Part shown: one piece after another, positions 60,836 through 64,000 of the stretch
How the letters are laid out: every line of letters starts with the position of its first letter
How positions within the stretch are numbered: position 1 is the first letter of the stretch
Assembly (NCBI GenBank): GCA_913060515.1
Contig: CAJXRZ010000005.1
Span: 94,642 to 158,641 of the forward strand
Reading direction: 5' to 3'
DNA from: an uncultured Pseudomonadota bacterium
GTDB taxonomy: Bacteria; Myxococcota_A; UBA796; CAJQPC01
Length of the DNA: 64,000 nucleotides
Notes under the pieces: generated by a model
What the model saw: the letters and a program-made list of their open reading frames with translations, nothing else
Database searches by the model: none
Told to the model about the DNA's origin: nothing
Program-made: the position numbers and the translations under genes

Positions 60836-61864
60836 GTGCTGCCTTTCAAGCGGCTGAGCCGCGACCTTGCCATTGACCTAGGGACAGCCAACACGCTGGT
60901 TTGGGCCGAAGGCAAGGGCATTGTGCTCGAAGAGCCCAGTGTCGTCGCAGTACACCGCTCAGAGAGTGGCGCCTACGGCGAGGTGCTCGCAGTAGGCGCC
61001 GAGGCCAAGGAGATGCTGGGCCGTACGCCCGGCTCCATCGTGGCCGTGCGCCCACTGAAAGACGGCGTCATCGCCGACTTTCACATCACCGAAGAGATGC
61101 TGCGGGCCTTCATCCGGCGCGCCATTGGTCGCTCCCCCATGGTCAAACCCAGGGCCCTGGTCTGCATCCCATTCGGTCTGACCGAAGTGGAGAAGCGTGC
61201 GGTCTACGAGTCTGCCCGCTCGGCAGGTGCACGAGAGGTTCAGCTCATCTCTGAGCCTATGGCGGCTGCTCTCGGCGCCGGACTTCCCGTCTTGGAGCCC
61301 TCCGGCAGCTTGGTCGTTGACATTGGCGGTGGCACCACCGAGATCGCGGTCATCAGCTTGGGTGGCTCAGTCCAGAGTCTCTCGATGCGCTTGGCCGGGG
61401 ACCACATGAACACCGCCATCGCCGGGATGGTTGAGAAGACACACGGCATCGTCATTGGCGAGCGGACCGCAGAGGCCCTCAAGCTGGACCTCGGTTCGGC
61501 TCTGCGCGCCAACCCGACGCCGACGGCTGTCGTCAAGGGCCGGGACGCAAGCTCTGGGATTCCAAGGCAGGTCCACGTCACGAGCGAGGATCTGCGCTTG
61601 GCCATGCAGCCGATGTTGCGTCAGTTGGTAGAAGGCATCCGGCAAGTTCTCGAGGCGACACCGCCTGAGCTGGCTGGGGACATCCTGCAGAAGGGCATGG
61701 TCCTCTGTGGCGGCGGCGCGCTGCTGCGGGGACTGGACCAGTTTCTGGCGGATGAGACGGGCTTGCCTGTCGTGCTCAGCGACGACCCCCTTCGCTCTGT
61801 GGTCAAGGGCGCAGGCCGCGCGCTGGAAGATGCGGCCCTACTGGAACGGGTCGCCCTCCCCTGA
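60836..61864 (+). CDS. mreB: Rod shape-determining protein MreB (actin homologue)
   Basis: A 342-residue bacterial actin that organises cell-wall elongation. DLAIDLGTANTLVWAEGKGI (phosphate 1), PSVVAVHR, FHITEEMLRAFIRRAIGRS, ISEPMAAALGAGLPV, VVDIGGGTTEIAVIS (phosphate 2), RLAGDHMNTAI and LCGGGALLRGLDQFL (adenosine) are all present. The N-terminal MLPFKRL could bind the membrane. The GTG start is 3 nt after the zinc-ribbon gene. No mreC, mreD, pbp2 or rodA is next to it, so a second, main mreB may exist elsewhere. Its last 62 bp overlap the converging LpxH-like gene. Confidence 0.93.
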   Translation: MLPFKRLSRDLAIDLGTANTLVWAEGKGIVLEEPSVVAVHRSESGAYGEVLAVGAEAKEMLGRTPGSIVAVRPLKDGVIADFHITEEMLRAFIRRAIGRSPMVKPRALVCIPFGLTEVEKRAVYESARSAGAREVQLISEPMAAALGAGLPVLEPSGSLVVDIGGGTTEIAVISLGGSVQSLSMRLAGDHMNTAIAGMVEKTHGIVIGERTAEALKLDLGSALRANPTPTAVVKGRDASSGIPRQVHVTSEDLRLAMQPMLRQLVEGIRQVLEATPPELAGDILQKGMVLCGGGALLRGLDQFLADETGLPVVLSDDPLRSVVKGAGRALEDAALLERVALP

Positions 61865-62537
61865 CCAAACAGGGCCAGATGCCCTGTTTGTCCACCACGG
61901 CACAGCTCTTGGAGTGCGCAAGGTCTCCCAGATTGAGCAGGGACCCTTGGCCGCGCTTGTGCAGTCCCGGGCTGTGGCTGTGACCGCAGATCACCAACTC
62001 GCAGCTCGGTCCCAAGCGTGTGTCTGCCCAGAGCTTCTGAGCCTCAGCGACCCGCTCGTTTCCTCCACCCTGGTGGTCGGCCGCGAGCTTCGCCCCCAAC
62101 TTTGCACCACGTGTGGCCCCAAGCACCCGCATCAGCATGGCGAAGGGAGTAGAACGCAGGAGGGTGGCTGCGCTGCGATACCCCAGGCTGCGGTCCGCTT
62201 CGTCTCCATGAGCCAGTAGCGTGGCATAGCCAGCCAGCTCCAACTCCAGCTCGGGAGAGATCTGGATGCCGAGCTTCTCAAGCCCTTCACCGACCGCGAA
62301 GTCATGGTTGCCGGGAATGAAGTGAACCTCACCTCCACTCTGGACCCGCGCGTGTAGCGCCGCGAGAACAGGCACAAACTGGGCGCTCACCTGACCGTCA
62401 TGGCCCCACCAAAAATGGAAGAGGTCCCCAAGAACGAAGACCCGCGCCCAGTCCTCGGCCGCGAGAAGCTGAACCAAGAGCTCTTGGTTGGGGTCATCCA
62501 GTCCGCGCAGGTGCACATCGGAGAGCAAGAGATCCAT
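61803..62537 (-). CDS. LpxH-like metallophosphoesterase
   Basis: A 244-residue protein of the calcineurin-like phosphoesterase fold. The metal motifs are DVHL (Asp7, His9), GDLFHFWW (Asp38), GNHD, HGDEAD and GHSH. GDLFHFWWG and the tail following the HGDE motif resemble UDP-2,3-diacylglucosamine hydrolases (LpxH/LpxG). The ATG at 62537 has GGTGG five to six bases upstream; a GTG at 62546 would add three residues. Lipid A synthesis is a reasonable but unproven role. Its 3' end overlaps mreB. Confidence 0.82.
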   Translation of the reverse strand: MDLLLSDVHLRGLDDPNQELLVQLLAAEDWARVFVLGDLFHFWWGHDGQVSAQFVPVLAALHARVQSGGEVHFIPGNHDFAVGEGLEKLGIQISPELELELAGYATLLAHGDEADRSLGYRSAATLLRSTPFAMLMRVLGATRGAKLGAKLAADHQGGGNERVAEAQKLWADTRLGPSCELVICGHSHSPGLHKRGQGSLLNLGDLAHSKSCAVVDKQGIWPCLVRGGRPVPVGPHLPARGLRP

Positions 62538-62587
62538 GGCTTCCACCCTACCCCGCTCAGCGGGCCTGCGGTGGTTAGAGCATCGCC

Positions 62588-63865
62588 ATGCAAGCCCCCC
62601 TTCCAGAGCGCCTCCGTCCGATCAACCTCGACGAGGTCGTCGGCCAGTCTCACGTGCTGGACCGTGAACAACCCTTCCGAAAGGCTCTGGCCCGCGGAAG
62701 TGTGCGCTCTTTGCTCCTCGTGGGACCGCCTGGATGTGGGAAGACGACACTGGCCCGCCTGGTCGCCAGAGAAGGCCAAGCACGCTTTGAGACCCTCTCC
62801 GCAGTGCTGGACGGAATGGGTGAGCTGAGGGCGGCCGTGAAACGCGCACGGGAAGCACGCTCAAGCCTACATCCCCAAGCCACGGTGCTCTTTGTCGACG
62901 AGATCCACCGCTGGAACAAGGCCCAGCAAGACGGACTGCTCCCCCATGTGGAGGATGGAACGCTCATCCTTATCGGAGCGACAACCGAACACCCGGGCTT
63001 CGCGCTGCGACGCACCCTCCTCTCACGAATGGAGACCATCCGTCTTCAGCCACTGAGCGTCGCCGAAGTGGTCGGACTGCTGGAGCGCGCCCTAAACGAC
63101 CCCCGAGGCTTAGAGAGCCGCAACCTGGATGCCGAAATCCCGGCCCTCGAACGAATCGCACAGCTCGCCGACGGAGACGCGCGGCACGCCTTGAACCTAT
63201 TGGAGCGTGTCTGTGACGCCTTGGACGATGGCCAGCGCTTGACCATGGACTCCGTCGAGCAACGCTTGGACGCCGCCTTGGCTTCGGCCGCACTGGACGA
63301 AGAAGCCCACTACGACCTGAGCTCCGCGCTCATCAAGTCAATACGCGGCAGCGCACCTGATGCGGCAGTCTATTGGTTGGCGAGGTTGCTGGAATCCGGC
63401 GAAGACCCCGCCTTTGTCTGTCGCCGGCTCATTATCTCAGCGAGTGAGGACATCGGCAACGCCGACCCACGAGCACTGACGCTCGCAGTCTCCTGTGCCC
63501 ACGGAGTAGAACGAATCGGCATGCCCGAGGCCCGTATTCTCATGGGCCAAGCGGTGACCTACTTGGCCAGCGCGCCCAAGAGCAACGCAGCGTACCTGGC
63601 CATCAACGCCGCCATCGCCGAGACCAAGAAGTCGGGGGCACAAGCCGTTCCCAGGCACTTGCGAAACGCCGCGACCAAGATCCACAAGCAAGAAGGCGCC
63701 GGCGAGGGCTACCTCTACCCCCATGACGCACAGTTCGGCGTAGTGGACCAGGAGTACCTGCCCCAGAGACTGGCTGGCAAACGCTTCTATGCACCCAAGA
63801 AATGGGGCAACGAGAAACTGATTGGCGAGCGCCTGGACTGGTGGCGTTCAAAACTGGGCAAATAG
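62588..63865 (+). CDS. rarA: Replication-associated recombination protein A (MgsA/RarA AAA ATPase)
   Basis: An AAA+ ATPase acting at stalled replication forks. The 425-residue protein begins with LPERLRPINLDEVVGQSHV, Walker A is GPPGCGKTT (46-54), Walker B LFVDEIHRWNKAQQDGLLP, sensor 1 GATTEHPGFAL and sensor 2 GDARHALNLLE. The C-terminal region has IKSIRGSAPDAAVYWLARLL and ASEDIGNADPRAL, typical of RarA. Closing APKKWGNEKLIGERLDWWR is the conserved tail. It is divergent from the LpxH-like gene, with 50 nt between starts. Confidence 0.96.
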   Translation: MQAPLPERLRPINLDEVVGQSHVLDREQPFRKALARGSVRSLLLVGPPGCGKTTLARLVAREGQARFETLSAVLDGMGELRAAVKRAREARSSLHPQATVLFVDEIHRWNKAQQDGLLPHVEDGTLILIGATTEHPGFALRRTLLSRMETIRLQPLSVAEVVGLLERALNDPRGLESRNLDAEIPALERIAQLADGDARHALNLLERVCDALDDGQRLTMDSVEQRLDAALASAALDEEAHYDLSSALIKSIRGSAPDAAVYWLARLLESGEDPAFVCRRLIISASEDIGNADPRALTLAVSCAHGVERIGMPEARILMGQAVTYLASAPKSNAAYLAINAAIAETKKSGAQAVPRHLRNAATKIHKQEGAGEGYLYPHDAQFGVVDQEYLPQRLAGKRFYAPKKWGNEKLIGERLDWWRSKLGK

Positions 63866-63902
63866 CCGCTGCCTACCAACAGTCGGCGAGCAGCAGACCA
63901 AA

Positions 63903-63918
63903 CACAGTCTTGACTGTG
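63903..63918 (+). terminator. Weak hairpin after rarA
   Basis: CACAGT and ACTGTG pair around the loop CTTG, 37 nt after the rarA stop. No U tract follows, so it is at best a weak terminator or 3'-end structure. Confidence 0.3.
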
Positions 63919-63948
63919 CATTCACTCAGACTGCTCTGCAAGGAACAC

Positions 63949-63991
63949 AAAAAGCCACCCCTGGGAGCAAAGATGCTCGACCAGGGGTGGC
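63949..63991 (-). terminator. Intrinsic terminator for a minus-strand gene to the right
   Basis: An 11-bp outer stem (63954-63964 with 63981-63991) and an inner 5-bp stem (63965-63969 with 63974-63978), with a two-base bulge, form one long hairpin. On the minus strand it is followed by five T residues (63949-63953), a classical rho-independent terminator. It implies a minus-strand gene ending just beyond the right edge, converging on rarA. Confidence 0.82.
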
Positions 63992-64000
63992 AAAGTGAAG

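Noticed and set aside
1..64000. CRISPR array, tRNA or rRNA genes, insertion sequences
   Set aside because: No regularly spaced repeats, no tRNA-like cloverleaf with a conserved TTCGA arm in the gaps I read, no rRNA segments and no transposase or terminal inverted repeats. The gaps are short, so tRNAs would be few anyway. A tRNAscan or Infernal run would settle small RNAs.

Overview
This is a compact, GC-rich bacterial chromosome segment with no rRNA or tRNA genes, insertion sequences, phage genes or CRISPR array that I could find. Coding density is very high. Neighbouring genes often overlap by 1-4 nt (ATGA, GTGA or TGATG junctions), and GTG starts are common. The organism looks Gram-negative: it has lipoproteins with lipoboxes, an outer-membrane barrel fusion, a periplasmic lytic transglycosylase, an LpxH-like hydrolase and a large SppA. 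It also carries cdaA-cdaR-glmM, a Hanks-type Ser/Thr kinase with a very long C-terminal region, Sel1-type lipoproteins and a TMTC-like membrane glycosyltransferase. Together these suggest a member of the Myxococcota or another former deltaproteobacterial lineage. That placement is inference; no 16S gene is in the window.

Positions 1-30192 are one almost unbroken minus-strand block of housekeeping genes. In transcription order it holds an RNHCP-type zinc protein, tilS, ftsH, folP, cdaA, cdaR and glmM (tRNA lysidine, membrane proteolysis, folate, cyclic di-AMP, cell-wall precursor). Then come tsaE, comEA-like, a cysteine desulfurase, mnmA, rnc, era, der, mutL and miaA (tRNA modification, RNA processing, ribosome GTPases, mismatch repair). 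Next are a small lipoprotein, accA, aroA, cmk and rpsA. A strong inverted repeat follows rpsA. Beyond it are a LapA-like membrane protein, a DsbA-like lipoprotein without its cysteine pair, rsmB, mutS, xerD, asd and the start of a multi-pass glycosyltransferase that leaves the window.

Positions 30199-41268 alternate in strand. They hold an exported HEAT-repeat/cyclophilin fusion, a FemAB/GNAT-like protein, plsX, a DUF429 protein, the large Ser/Thr kinase, an unknown 206-residue protein, an alpha/beta hydrolase and a pentapeptide-repeat protein with a probable beta-propeller tail.

Positions 41442-47515 form a pyruvate dehydrogenase operon (E1 alpha, E1 beta, E2, E3) followed by an acyl-CoA thioesterase and a lipoprotein. 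A fumarylacetoacetate-hydrolase-family enzyme and an Hsp70-like ATPase without a substrate-binding domain lie opposite.

Positions 49640-63865 are mainly envelope biology. A small exported beta-rich protein precedes a 1038-residue protein that joins a zinc-metallopeptidase domain, a TolB-like propeller and a probable outer-membrane barrel. After it come a Sel1 lipoprotein, a quinone-oxidoreductase-like enzyme, a TPR/SLT lytic transglycosylase, SppA, an unknown protein behind a possible extracytoplasmic-stress promoter, a zinc-ribbon membrane protein paired with MreB, an LpxH-like hydrolase and rarA. The right edge holds an intrinsic terminator for a minus-strand gene outside the window.
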